64,000 bases of DNA, taken from positions 1,612,001-1,676,000 of the forward strand of contig NZ_SADE01000001.1 of the NCBI RefSeq assembly GCF_004005845.1. Reading direction: 5' to 3'. This document shows, one piece after another, positions 7,976 to 16,275 of this stretch (the first letter of the stretch is position 1; each line of letters begins with the position of its first letter). Origin of the DNA: Hwanghaeella grinnelliae. GTDB taxonomy: Bacteria; Pseudomonadota; Alphaproteobacteria; UBA8366; Aestuariispiraceae. The notes under the pieces were generated by a model. The model saw only the letters and a program-made list of their open reading frames with translations, made no database searches and was not told where the DNA came from. The position numbers were made by a program, and so were the translations under genes.

Positions 7976-9907
7976 ATGGCTGAAAAGAGAAGCGGCAAGA
8001 AGGCCGGGGCGAAAAAGGCGAAGGCCAAAAAGGTCGGCGCCGTGAAACCCAAAGCGGCGGACGAACAGGCCCTGCGGGCCTTCGTCAGGGCAAGAGCGGA
8101 GGATTTCCTGAACGACCCCAATATCACCTCCGTCGGGATCGGTTTGAAGAACGGGGATGGGGAAATCTGCCTACAATTCACGGTCGGACAAAAAGGTGAG
8201 TCCGCGATTGAATCACTGGGCAGCAATCGCATTCCCGAGACGATAGAAGTCGATGGAAAGACATTTTCGACTGACGTGTTGGAGCGCTCCTACAAACCGT
8301 CCTACAAGTTGGTCGATGCCGAGCAGTTGAACCAAAGGCGCCAGCGTGTCGACCCGCTGGTACCGGGCGTCAGCGTCGCGCATCGTTCGGGCAGCGCCGG
8401 CACGTTGGGGCTCGTGGTTTTCGACCGCAGCACCGGTGCGCCTTGTATCCTCTCAAATTGGCACGTCTTGAACGGCAATGGTGGCCGGATCGGGGATGTC
8501 GTCGTTCAACCCGGCCCTTATGACGACAACAGCATCAATCAAAACGCCGCGGGGATATTGCTGCGCAGCCATCTGGGGGCGGCAGGCGATTGCGCCTTGG
8601 CCCGCATTCTACATCGTGATTTCGAGCGCGCCGTGCTGGATGTGGGAACCACGCCGAAGCGGATGGCGCGCGTATCGCTGGGGGACAAGGTCATCAAGTC
8701 GGGCCGGACAACCGCGGTGACGCGGGGTAGGGTCCGTCGGATCGACGTGATGGTTCGTATCGACTATGGTCCGCCGACTGGCGCGCAGCCCATCGGTTGT
8801 TTCGAGATCGGCCCCGATCCGGATCACATTCCCGGCAATGGGGAAATCAGCATGGGCGGCGATTCAGGCTCTGCCTGGCTGATCCATGGGGACAATGGCC
8901 CGACCGATATTTTCGCGGGTTTGCATTTCGCGGGCGAGGTCGGTGATGCGGACGAACATGCCCTGGCATGCTACCCGCTATCGGTTCAGAAAAAGCTCGA
9001 TTTTGTACTCGAACCGCCTGTTTCCACGGCGACGGTTCACCCTGACATGGAATCGGTGGTGGCGCGCACCGGATACGACCCGCAGTTCCTGGGCGTGCCT
9101 GTGCCGGAACCGGAGCTCTCCCGCGCCCAGCGCCGAGATGCCCTGGAATTCGACGGAAGACGAACCATTCCCTACACCCATTTTTCGGTTTGCTTGAGCA
9201 AGAGCAGAAGAATGGCCCGGTATGCCGCTTGGAACATAGACGGTTCCCGACGCGTCATCGTCGGCAGCAAGTCCTTCAAACTCGATCCGCGCATCGACGA
9301 CCGTTACCAGATCGGCGAAGACCTTTATTCCCGCAATCCGGTAGATCGCGGTCATGTGGCGCGCCGGGCAGAATTGTGTTGGGGGCCGGTCCCCGAAGCG
9401 AGGCAGGCCAATGCGGATTCGTTCTATTTCACGAACATCGCGCCGCAGCACGAGCGTTTCAACCGCTCCTCCTATGGCGGGTTATGGGGGAAACTTGAGA
9501 ACCTTGTCTTCGAACAAGCGGATGTTCAGGACCTCAGAATATCCGTCATTGGCGGTCCCGTTCTGCGTGAGGACGACATCGAGTATCGCGGCGTGCAAAT
9601 CCCGGATGCGTTCTGGAAGGTCATTGCCTATGTCGGAACGGACGGGGTGCTTCGGTGTTCGGCCTTCGTCCTGTCGCAAACCGATTTGCTGAACCGGTTG
9701 GAAGCCTTGGACCTTAGTGAATTCCATTTATACCAGCTTTCGCTCAATGAACTGGCGGGAATGACGGGCTTGGGCTTTGCCGAGTTGTATGGCGCGGACA
9801 CGAAAGCGAACCCGGAACTGGCGACACCGCTGCGCGATATCGAGGCGGTTGGGCAGGCCGAGCCGACCATGCTCGAAATCCGGTCCGCAAGCGACATACT
9901 GATCTGA
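7976..9907 (+). CDS. Trypsin-like protease / NUC1 (DNA/RNA non-specific) endonuclease fusion with lysine-rich tail
   Basis: A 643-residue protein. Residues 2-25 are a Lys/Ala-rich, histone-H1-like tail (KRSGKKAGAKKAKAKKVG). The first half is a PA-clan serine protease with all triad members: His163 in SNWHVLN, Asp205 in GDCALARI, Ser297 in GGDSGSAW. The second half is a beta-beta-alpha metal (NUC1) nuclease: DRGH at 457-460 with His460 as general base, Asn487 in NIAPQ and Asn496 in ERFN as metal-site residues, and WGKLENL with a conserved Glu. No signal peptide or membrane segment is seen, so it should stay in the cytosol. Start ATG 7976 has GAGGAGGG upstream; an earlier in-frame GTG lacks this. 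The role is unknown. Protease-gated nucleases are a known style of conflict or suicide effector, so a defence role is a guess. Confidence 0.85.
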   Translation: MAEKRSGKKAGAKKAKAKKVGAVKPKAADEQALRAFVRARAEDFLNDPNITSVGIGLKNGDGEICLQFTVGQKGESAIESLGSNRIPETIEVDGKTFSTDVLERSYKPSYKLVDAEQLNQRRQRVDPLVPGVSVAHRSGSAGTLGLVVFDRSTGAPCILSNWHVLNGNGGRIGDVVVQPGPYDDNSINQNAAGILLRSHLGAAGDCALARILHRDFERAVLDVGTTPKRMARVSLGDKVIKSGRTTAVTRGRVRRIDVMVRIDYGPPTGAQPIGCFEIGPDPDHIPGNGEISMGGDSGSAWLIHGDNGPTDIFAGLHFAGEVGDADEHALACYPLSVQKKLDFVLEPPVSTATVHPDMESVVARTGYDPQFLGVPVPEPELSRAQRRDALEFDGRRTIPYTHFSVCLSKSRRMARYAAWNIDGSRRVIVGSKSFKLDPRIDDRYQIGEDLYSRNPVDRGHVARRAELCWGPVPEARQANADSFYFTNIAPQHERFNRSSYGGLWGKLENLVFEQADVQDLRISVIGGPVLREDDIEYRGVQIPDAFWKVIAYVGTDGVLRCSAFVLSQTDLLNRLEALDLSEFHLYQLSLNELAGMTGLGFAELYGADTKANPELATPLRDIEAVGQAEPTMLEIRSASDILI

Positions 9908-9981
9908 CGGAGTCAGGCACAGTCGGGTCAAAGTGATCCGGCGGCCACTTTCGAACGAATACCGTTCGAGAGGAGGCTGTT

Positions 9982-10557
9982 ATGATCCGTCTTGCGTTCA
10001 AAGCCTTGATTGCGGCGAAGGTGTTCATAATCGCCTCGGTGGTGACGCCGGGGGTGGCTTGGGCCGACCTCGAGCTTATGAAGGCACCGGGGCATGTACT
10101 GATGCTACGCCATGCCTATGCGCCGGGTACCGGCGACCCGGCGAATTTCGATGTCGACCGATGCGAAACCCAGCGCAATCTGAACGACCGGGGCAGGGAT
10201 CAGTCCAGGGATTGGGGTGACCGCTTTCGGGAAGCGGGGATAGAGCCCAGCCGTCTTCTTTCCAGTCAATGGTGCCGCTGCCTGGAAACCGCCCGGTTGA
10301 TGGCAATGGGCGATGTGGAACCCTTCTGGCCGCTGAACTCCTTCTTCACGCTGCGGGAAGACCGAGAGAAGAATCTGGAGGCGCTGCGCGACGCGTTCTC
10401 GGCCATGCCGACGGACGGCAACGTCATCGTCATGGTGACGCATCAGGTGACGATCACGGCAATCACGGGGCGGGGCGTCTCATCCGGGGAAGGTTGGGTG
10501 CTGAAGTTGAACGGCACGCGGGAACCGGAAGTGGTCGGCTCAATCCCCGCGCCGTAG
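9982..10557 (+). CDS. Periplasmic histidine phosphatase family protein
   Basis: A 191-residue protein with an N-terminal signal sequence ending near VAWA. The phosphohistidine motif appears as LMLRHAYAPG (RHA rather than the usual RHG). Later family elements are NLNDRGRDQSRDWGDRF, SSQWCRCLETA and the second catalytic His in VIVMVTHQVTITAI. This is the branch-2-like secreted phosphatase form found in many proteobacteria, of unknown substrate. The start has GGAGG seven bases upstream. It lies 74 bp after the protease-nuclease gene on the same strand and may be co-transcribed. It converges on the ABC transporter genes with a 20-bp gap. Confidence 0.85.
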   Translation: MIRLAFKALIAAKVFIIASVVTPGVAWADLELMKAPGHVLMLRHAYAPGTGDPANFDVDRCETQRNLNDRGRDQSRDWGDRFREAGIEPSRLLSSQWCRCLETARLMAMGDVEPFWPLNSFFTLREDREKNLEALRDAFSAMPTDGNVIVMVTHQVTITAITGRGVSSGEGWVLKLNGTREPEVVGSIPAP

Positions 10558-10577
10558 CCCGAACCCCAACAGGACGC

Positions 10578-11279
10578 TTAAACTCCCAGATAGCGTTCCG
10601 TCAGCGCTTCGTCGGCCATCAGGGTTTTGGAGTCGCCGCTCCAGACCACGGCGCCTTTTTCCACGATGTAGTGGCGGTCGGCGATGCGGGCGAGGTCGAC
10701 GATGTTCTTGTCGATCACCAGGATCGATTGCCCCGCATGTTTCAACCGTTCCAGCACGTTCCAGATATCCTGCCGAATGAGAGGCGCGAGGCCCTCGGTC
10801 GCTTCGTCCAGGATCAGAAGCTTGGGGTTGGTCATCAGTGCCCGGCCGATCGCCAGCATCTGTTGTTCCCCGCCCGAAAGCAGGTTCGCCATGCTGCTGC
10901 GGCGTTCCTTCAGCGAGGGAAAGAAGGTGAATATGCTGTCCAGCGTCCAGGGATCTTTGCGTCCGGTCCGATTGGCCGAGGTCGCAACCAGGTTTTCCGT
11001 CACGGTCAGGTTGGGGAAGACTTGCCGACCTTCTGGCACCAGGCCCAGTCCGGCCTGCGCCATGGCGTAAGACGGCTGACCGGTCATGTCTTTGCCATCG
11101 AACTCGATGGTTCCGCTGGCCGGTTGGGTGATGCCCATGACCGAGTGGACGGTCGTCGTCTTGCCCATTCCATTACGGCCGATCAGGGTGACGACCTCGC
11201 CCGCATTGACTTCAAGCGCCATGCCGAACAAGGCCTGGCTGGCGCCATAATAGGTTTCCAGTGCTTCGACACGCAGCAT
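10578..11279 (-). CDS. livF: Branched-chain-type ABC transporter ATP-binding protein (LivF family)
   Basis: A 233-residue ATPase with Walker A GRNGMGKTT, signature LLSGGEQQML and Walker B LLILDEATEG. The opening MLRVEALETYYGASQALFG is characteristic of LivF. Start 11279 is used because the upstream in-frame extension lies inside livG, whose stop is at 11281-11283. It is the last gene of a five-gene HAAT-type importer. Its place downstream of gentisate-pathway genes suggests an aromatic acid as cargo rather than leucine. Confidence 0.92.
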   Translation of the reverse strand: MLRVEALETYYGASQALFGMALEVNAGEVVTLIGRNGMGKTTTVHSVMGITQPASGTIEFDGKDMTGQPSYAMAQAGLGLVPEGRQVFPNLTVTENLVATSANRTGRKDPWTLDSIFTFFPSLKERRSSMANLLSGGEQQMLAIGRALMTNPKLLILDEATEGLAPLIRQDIWNVLERLKHAGQSILVIDKNIVDLARIADRHYIVEKGAVVWSGDSKTLMADEALTERYLGV

Positions 11280-11280
11280 G

Positions 11281-12027
11281 TCAGGCGGCCTCCTCACCAA
11301 GATAGGCGCGTTTGACTTCTTCGTTGGAACGGATCGCGTCGGGTGTGTCGGTCGCGATGATCGCGCCGTAAACCAGAACGGAAATGCGATCCGCCAAGGC
11401 GAAGACAGCGTCCATGTCATGTTCGATCAGCAGCATCGTCTTGGACCCTTTGAACTTGTTCAGGATCTCCACCATGCGGCTGGATTCTTCCTGGCCCATG
11501 CCTGCCATCGGTTCGTCCAGAAGCAACAGCTTGGGATCGGTGGCGAGCGCCATGGCGATTTCCAATTGCCGGTGTTCCCCATGGCTGACGGCGTTGGCGA
11601 GACTGTTCGCCTTATCTTTCAGACCGACCTGCGCCAGATATTCCATCGCCGGTTCGAACAGGGAGCTGTCCTTCGCCGTCGGTTTCCAGAAGCGGAAGGA
11701 ATGGCCCTGGTGCGCCTGGATCGCCAAGGCTACGTTTTCCAGCATCGTCATGTCCTGGAACACGCTGGTGATCTGAAACGACCGGGCCAGGCCCATATGC
11801 GACCGTGCATGCATGGGGTGGTTCGTGATGTTCCGTCCGGCGAACAGAATTTCACCGGAATCGGGAAGCATCTCTCCCGAAAGCTGTGAGATCAGCGTCG
11901 TCTTGCCGGCACCGTTCGGACCGATGATGGCGTGCAACTCGCCTTCGGCGACATCCAGACTGACATGGGAGGTGGCGTGAACCCCACCAAAGCTCTTGTT
12001 CAGGTCGCGGACTTCCATCAAGGCCAT
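11281..12027 (-). CDS. livG: Branched-chain-type ABC transporter ATP-binding protein (LivG family)
   Basis: A 248-residue ATPase with Walker A GPNGAGKTT, a signature of the LivG form (VSHGEHRQLE) and Walker B LLLLDEPMAGM. The start at 12027 overlaps the livM stop by one base (TAATG), so the two are translationally coupled. One base separates it from livF. Together with LivF it would power import through the LivH/LivM pore. Confidence 0.92.
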   Translation of the reverse strand: MALMEVRDLNKSFGGVHATSHVSLDVAEGELHAIIGPNGAGKTTLISQLSGEMLPDSGEILFAGRNITNHPMHARSHMGLARSFQITSVFQDMTMLENVALAIQAHQGHSFRFWKPTAKDSSLFEPAMEYLAQVGLKDKANSLANAVSHGEHRQLEIAMALATDPKLLLLDEPMAGMGQEESSRMVEILNKFKGSKTMLLIEHDMDAVFALADRISVLVYGAIIATDTPDAIRSNEEVKRAYLGEEAA

Positions 12028-13007
12028 TACACCGCCTCCTTCTTCTTGGAGAACCACCTGCGCAGAAGGCCCGCGATACCGCCTTGGACGAACAGGACCA
12101 CCAATACCAACAGCAAGCCGAATATCAGGTGCCAATAGGTCGTGATGGCGGACAAAATTTCCTCGATCACCAGGAAGGCGAGGACGCCGTAGACCGGGCC
12201 GAAGATGGTGGCCGTACCACCGAGGACGACCATGAAGATCAACTCGCCTGACCGGGTCCAGTCCATCATTTCCGGGCTGATGAATTCGGTGAAGTTGCCC
12301 AGCAACGCGCCGGCATAGCCGCAGATTGCGCCGGAAATGACATAGGCGGTCAACCGGTAGCGATAGGTCGGGAAGCCCAGCGCGCCCATTCTGCGTTCGT
12401 TGGACTTCGACCCTTTGACCACCATGCCGAAGCGCGAATTGACCAACCGATGCACGATGAATAGCACGACGGCCAGCGAGACGAGGCAGACATAATAGAA
12501 TGTCGTGTCGTCATACATATCGATCAGGTCGCCGAAATTACTGCGCTCATAAATGATCAGGCCGTCATCGCCGCCGTATTCTTCCAAGGAAACGAAGCCG
12601 TAGAACATCATTTGGCCGAAGGCCATGGTGATCATGATGAAGTGCACGCCCTTGGTCCGCAGACTGATCGCGCCGGTGATCAGGGCGTAAAGGGCCGCAC
12701 AGGCGACGGCCAACAGAATATGCAGGAAGCCGCTGTATTCGTCGTAATAGGCGGGAATGCCGACCGCATAGGCGCCGATCCCCAGGAAAGCCGCATGCCC
12801 GAAACTGACCATGCCGCCGAAACCCAGGATCAGGTTAAGGCTGGCCGCCGCGATCGACAGGATCAACATGCGGGTGAAAACGTCCAGCCAGAATGCTTGG
12901 TCCAGCGCTTCGATAATTGGTGGGGCGAAGGCCAACAGCACCATGACGACAACGCCGATGATGAGCCAGCGCGGTGCGGAGAAAATGGAATTAGGACGAG
13001 ATGACAT
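12027..13007 (-). CDS. livM: Branched-chain-type ABC transporter permease (LivM family)
   Basis: A 326-residue membrane protein with about eight to ten helices. It carries the family phrases SLNLILGFGGMVSFGHAAFLGIGAY and ISLRTKGVHFIMITMAFGQM, and the cytoplasmic coupling segment NERRMGALGFPTYRYRL. The C-terminus is basic (RRWFSKKKEAV). It lies 14 bp downstream of livH and overlaps livG by one base. Confidence 0.92.
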   Translation of the reverse strand: MSSRPNSIFSAPRWLIIGVVVMVLLAFAPPIIEALDQAFWLDVFTRMLILSIAAASLNLILGFGGMVSFGHAAFLGIGAYAVGIPAYYDEYSGFLHILLAVACAALYALITGAISLRTKGVHFIMITMAFGQMMFYGFVSLEEYGGDDGLIIYERSNFGDLIDMYDDTTFYYVCLVSLAVVLFIVHRLVNSRFGMVVKGSKSNERRMGALGFPTYRYRLTAYVISGAICGYAGALLGNFTEFISPEMMDWTRSGELIFMVVLGGTATIFGPVYGVLAFLVIEEILSAITTYWHLIFGLLLVLVVLFVQGGIAGLLRRWFSKKKEAV

Positions 13008-13021
13008 GATGGACGGACCGT

Positions 13022-13945
13022 TTATCGAACTTTGGGCGGGAAAAGGCCTTGCGGACGCACGGCCAGGACGATCGCCATCAGGATATAGACAAGCATGGCG
13101 GAGATGGCTGGCGCCGCCGTCTCCGCATTTTCAGCACCCATGAACAACTTCAGGAACTGGTCCAGATAAGACCGTCCCAGCGTGTCGATCAGGCCGACGA
13201 TCAGCGCACCGACGAAGGCGCCTTTGATTGAGCCGATGCCGCCGATGATGATAACGACGAAGGCGACGATGATGATTTCGTTCCCCATGCCGATGCTGGC
13301 CTCGGTGATCGGGGAAATCATCATCCCCGCGACGCCCGCGATGGCGGCGCCGGCCGCGAAGACCAAGGTGAACAGCTTTTTGATGTCCACGCCGAGCGCT
13401 TCGACCATCGTGCGGTTTGAGGCGCCCGCACGGATCAGCATGCCGACACGCGTTTTCGTAACGACATAGTAGAGGCCGCCGGCCACGGCCAGGCCGACCA
13501 CAATGATCGCAACCCGGTAGGTTGGAATGACGATGTCTTCGGCCGGGCGGATCTGGCTGTCCAGCCATTGCGGCAGCGGGATTGCCATGCCGCCGGCACC
13601 CCAGATCAGGTGGACGCCGGTATCGAAAATCAGGATCAGGCCGAATGTCGCCAACACATGGTCGAGATGGTCGCGTTGATACAATCGCCGCACCACCGTC
13701 AATTCCGTCAGATACCCGACCGCAAGCGTCAAGGGTATGCCAAGAAGGACGCCGATCAGGAAGCTGTCGGTGATCATCGTGACCGTGCCGCACATATAGG
13801 CGCCGATCATATAGAACGAGCCATGGGCAAGGTTGATGAAATCCATGATACCGAACACGAGCGTAAGGCCCGCGCAGACCAAGAACAGCAGCACGCCGAG
13901 CTGCATGCCGTTCAGCAATTGGGTTATGACTAGGGATGCATCCAT
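13022..13945 (-). CDS. livH: Branched-chain-type ABC transporter permease (LivH family)
   Basis: A 307-residue membrane protein with the LivH hallmarks LVFGIMDFINLAHGSFYMIGAY near the N-terminus, the coupling loop RAGASNRTMVEALGVDIKKLF, and GGIGSIKGAFVGALIVGLID. It pairs with LivM to form the translocation pore. It is separated from the binding-protein gene by 129 bp, which may hold a processing site; no strong terminator was seen. Confidence 0.92.
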   Translation of the reverse strand: MDASLVITQLLNGMQLGVLLFLVCAGLTLVFGIMDFINLAHGSFYMIGAYMCGTVTMITDSFLIGVLLGIPLTLAVGYLTELTVVRRLYQRDHLDHVLATFGLILIFDTGVHLIWGAGGMAIPLPQWLDSQIRPAEDIVIPTYRVAIIVVGLAVAGGLYYVVTKTRVGMLIRAGASNRTMVEALGVDIKKLFTLVFAAGAAIAGVAGMMISPITEASIGMGNEIIIVAFVVIIIGGIGSIKGAFVGALIVGLIDTLGRSYLDQFLKLFMGAENAETAAPAISAMLVYILMAIVLAVRPQGLFPPKVR

Positions 13946-14074
13946 TTCGGGCTCAAATACCGGCTCGTTCTTTGGGAAGGGGCGGGGTCGGCGGAATACT
14001 CATCCGCGGCGACCGTCAAGGAAAGCGGCGGGGCTGTAAGGCCGCCGCCGCCTTCTATCACGATCGCGAAGCGA

Positions 14075-15256
14075 CTACATTTTGCATTCGGACGCATAGA
14101 CGTCCTGGTGCATGTCATAGACGGTGGAGACGATCTTAGTCGTCCAATTGCCGTCCGCATCAGCGACGGTTTCGCGCAGATACAGGTTCGAAATCGGGAA
14201 GTGGTTGTTGCCGATCTTGATGTTGCCACGTGTGGGCAGATAGGTGGTTTCTTTCATCGCCTTGCGCAGCGCGTCCTTATCGGTGAGATTCCCGCCGACT
14301 TTTTCGACCGCTTGTTTGATGAAGAACATCGCGTCATAGGCCTGCGCGCCGTAGAAGGACGGGTAGGTGCCGTATTTCGCTTTGAAGTCGCTGACGAACT
14401 TCTTGTTCTCCGGCGTGTCCAGGTCCGGCGACCAGGTCTGCGTGGCGAAGGAGCCCAAAACCCCGGTCAGTCCACCTTCCTGCAGTCGCGGCAGTGACAG
14501 CGCGTCGACGGTGAAGACGGTGTAGAGCTTCATGCTGTCGGCCAGTCCGGCTTGTTCGAACTGTTTGATGAAAGCGCCGCCGGCTTTTCCCGGATAGAAG
14601 ACCCAGATCGCTTCCGCGCCGGATGCCTTTGCCTTTGCCAATTCGGCGGAGAAGTCGAGCTGCGCGTCCTTACCCCATTTGGTCAGGTCCTTGCCCTTGA
14701 TTTCGCCCTTGAAGGTGCGTTCCACGCCCGCGGCCATGTCCTTACCCGCGGCATAGTTCGGGGCCATGATATAGACTGATTTCACACCGTTCTGGTTCAG
14801 CACTTCACCCAGCGCCATCGGCGTCTGGTCGTTTTGCCACGAGACGGAGAAGAAGTTCTTGTCGCAGCGGTTGCCGGCCAATTGGGACGGGCCCGCATTG
14901 GCGGAGATCAGGAACGTGTCGGCGCCGAGCGCCGCGCGGGACGAGGCCAGCAGCACGTGGCTCCAGATGAAGCCGGTCACGAAGTCGACTTCGTCCTGCT
15001 TCACCAGTTTTTCGGTTTTCTGCTTGCCGATTTCCGGTTTGAAACCATCGTCTTCGAAGATGACTTCAAGGTCGAGGTTACCCATCTTGCCGCCCATATG
15101 CTCAACAGCGAGCTCCGCGGCATTTTTCATGTCGTTGCCGATGACCGCAGCCGGCGTCGTCAACGTGGTCACGAATCCGACCTTTACGCTGTCCGCAAGG
15201 ACCGGCGTTGCCATCATCGTGGCGGCCAAGGCCGCGCTAATAAAACTCTTCTTCAT
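14075..15256 (-). CDS. Periplasmic substrate-binding protein of the HAAT ABC transporter
   Basis: A 393-residue type-I periplasmic binding protein. The signal peptide is residues 1-21 (MKKSFISAALAATMMATPVLA). The mature start DSVKVGFVTTLTTPAAVIGNDM and the lobe phrases VDFVTGFIWSHVLLASSRAAL and VKSVYIMAPNYAAGKDMAAG fit the branched-chain/aromatic-acid binding family. The start has GGGAGA seven bases upstream. Its promoter region (15257-15500) carries the AT-rich palindrome shared with the OYE gene, so expression is probably induced with aromatic catabolism. Cargo such as a hydroxybenzoate is inferred from context only. Confidence 0.88.
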   Translation of the reverse strand: MKKSFISAALAATMMATPVLADSVKVGFVTTLTTPAAVIGNDMKNAAELAVEHMGGKMGNLDLEVIFEDDGFKPEIGKQKTEKLVKQDEVDFVTGFIWSHVLLASSRAALGADTFLISANAGPSQLAGNRCDKNFFSVSWQNDQTPMALGEVLNQNGVKSVYIMAPNYAAGKDMAAGVERTFKGEIKGKDLTKWGKDAQLDFSAELAKAKASGAEAIWVFYPGKAGGAFIKQFEQAGLADSMKLYTVFTVDALSLPRLQEGGLTGVLGSFATQTWSPDLDTPENKKFVSDFKAKYGTYPSFYGAQAYDAMFFIKQAVEKVGGNLTDKDALRKAMKETTYLPTRGNIKIGNNHFPISNLYLRETVADADGNWTTKIVSTVYDMHQDVYASECKM

Positions 15257-15410
15257 ATGCTTTCTCCCAGATGCCAGAGCGCAATCTGTTTAGTTAATGA
15301 CCCTGTTCCCGCAGCCTTTGCGGCCATCTTATTCTCGGTTCTTAGGAACGCTTCTTCACGGGCCAGAATGGCGCATTAACGCCGGTACTTCCAGCCCGCG
15401 ATTCATGGAA

Positions 15411-15429
15411 ACTTTATATATAAAATATT
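15411..15429. promoter_or_regulatory. AT-rich palindromic operator candidate upstream of the ABC binding protein
   Basis: TTTATATATAAA lies at 15413-15424 inside a 19-bp stretch identical, in inverted orientation, to the one at about 2334-2352. It is about 160 bp upstream of the binding-protein ATG and 75 bp downstream of the fumarylpyruvate hydrolase stop, so a separate regulated promoter for the transporter is likely. Confidence 0.55.
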
Positions 15430-15500
15430 CCCATGTGAAGCATTCGCTTTGCCGAGCATTACATTAGGAAACGGCAGTTTTCCTTATGCCTTGCGTCTTC

Positions 15501-16202
15501 CTAATCTGTGTAGCGGACCGAGATTTCCCCCAATCCATCGACGCCGCCTTTCAGGGTGTCGCCGGATACCACAGGGCCGACACCGGCCGGCGTTCCCGTG
15601 TAGATCAGGTCGCCCGGATAGAGGCGGTGAAACTTGGAAAGATCGGCGATCGTTTCTTCGACATTCCAGATCATTTCGGCCAAGTCGGCATCCTGTTTCA
15701 TCTCGTCATTGACCGAGACCCAGATGCGGCCCTTGTTCATCGCAGCACCGCCGTCGGCCTTGGTGATGGCGCCGATCGGCGCGCCGTATTGGAAGTTCTT
15801 GCCGTTGTCCCAGGGGCGGCCCTTTTCACGCATCTTGATCTGCAAGTCGCGCCGGGTCATGTCCAAGCCGACTGCATAACCGTAGATATAGCTGGCGGTT
15901 TCTTCCTGTGGGATTTCGAAGCCTTCCTTGCCGATGGCCACGACCAGTTCGATTTCGTGATGGAAATTGCTGGTCTGCGGCGGGTAGGGCAGGGGAACGG
16001 TTTCGCCATCCGGGCAATTGACGATGGAATAGCGTCCCTTCTTGAAGAAGAACGGCGGGTCGCGGTCTTCGCCAAAACCCATTTCCTTGCGGTGTTCCCA
16101 GTAATTGCGCCCCACGCAATAGATTTCCCCGACGGGGAAGAATTCATCGGTGCCGCGGATCGGAACGGCGGTGGTGGCGGGCGGGTCGAAGCAGAATTGC
16201 AT
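15501..16202 (-). CDS. Fumarylacetoacetate hydrolase family protein, probable fumarylpyruvate hydrolase
   Basis: A 233-residue FAH-fold enzyme. Visible motifs are the opening YCVGRNYWEHRKEMG, the metal ligands in FHHEIELVVAIGKEG and YGYAVGLDMTRRDLQ, and the C-terminal GDLIYTGTPAGVGPVVSGD. This small form matches the NagK type that splits fumarylpyruvate into fumarate and pyruvate in the gentisate pathway. Position directly after gentisate dioxygenase supports that. The start at 16202 is preferred: a frame reaching 16409 would overlap the dioxygenase gene, and its extra residues look non-coding. No maleylpyruvate isomerase is next to it. Confidence 0.85.
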   Translation of the reverse strand: MQFCFDPPATTAVPIRGTDEFFPVGEIYCVGRNYWEHRKEMGFGEDRDPPFFFKKGRYSIVNCPDGETVPLPYPPQTSNFHHEIELVVAIGKEGFEIPQEETASYIYGYAVGLDMTRRDLQIKMREKGRPWDNGKNFQYGAPIGAITKADGGAAMNKGRIWVSVNDEMKQDADLAEMIWNVEETIADLSKFHRLYPGDLIYTGTPAGVGPVVSGDTLKGGVDGLGEISVRYTD

Positions 16203-16275
16203 TATCGATTTCCTCGGTTTTGGCGTGTTGTTGATTGGCTGACATATACCAGGCCGGCCAAAGGTAAGATCAGTC

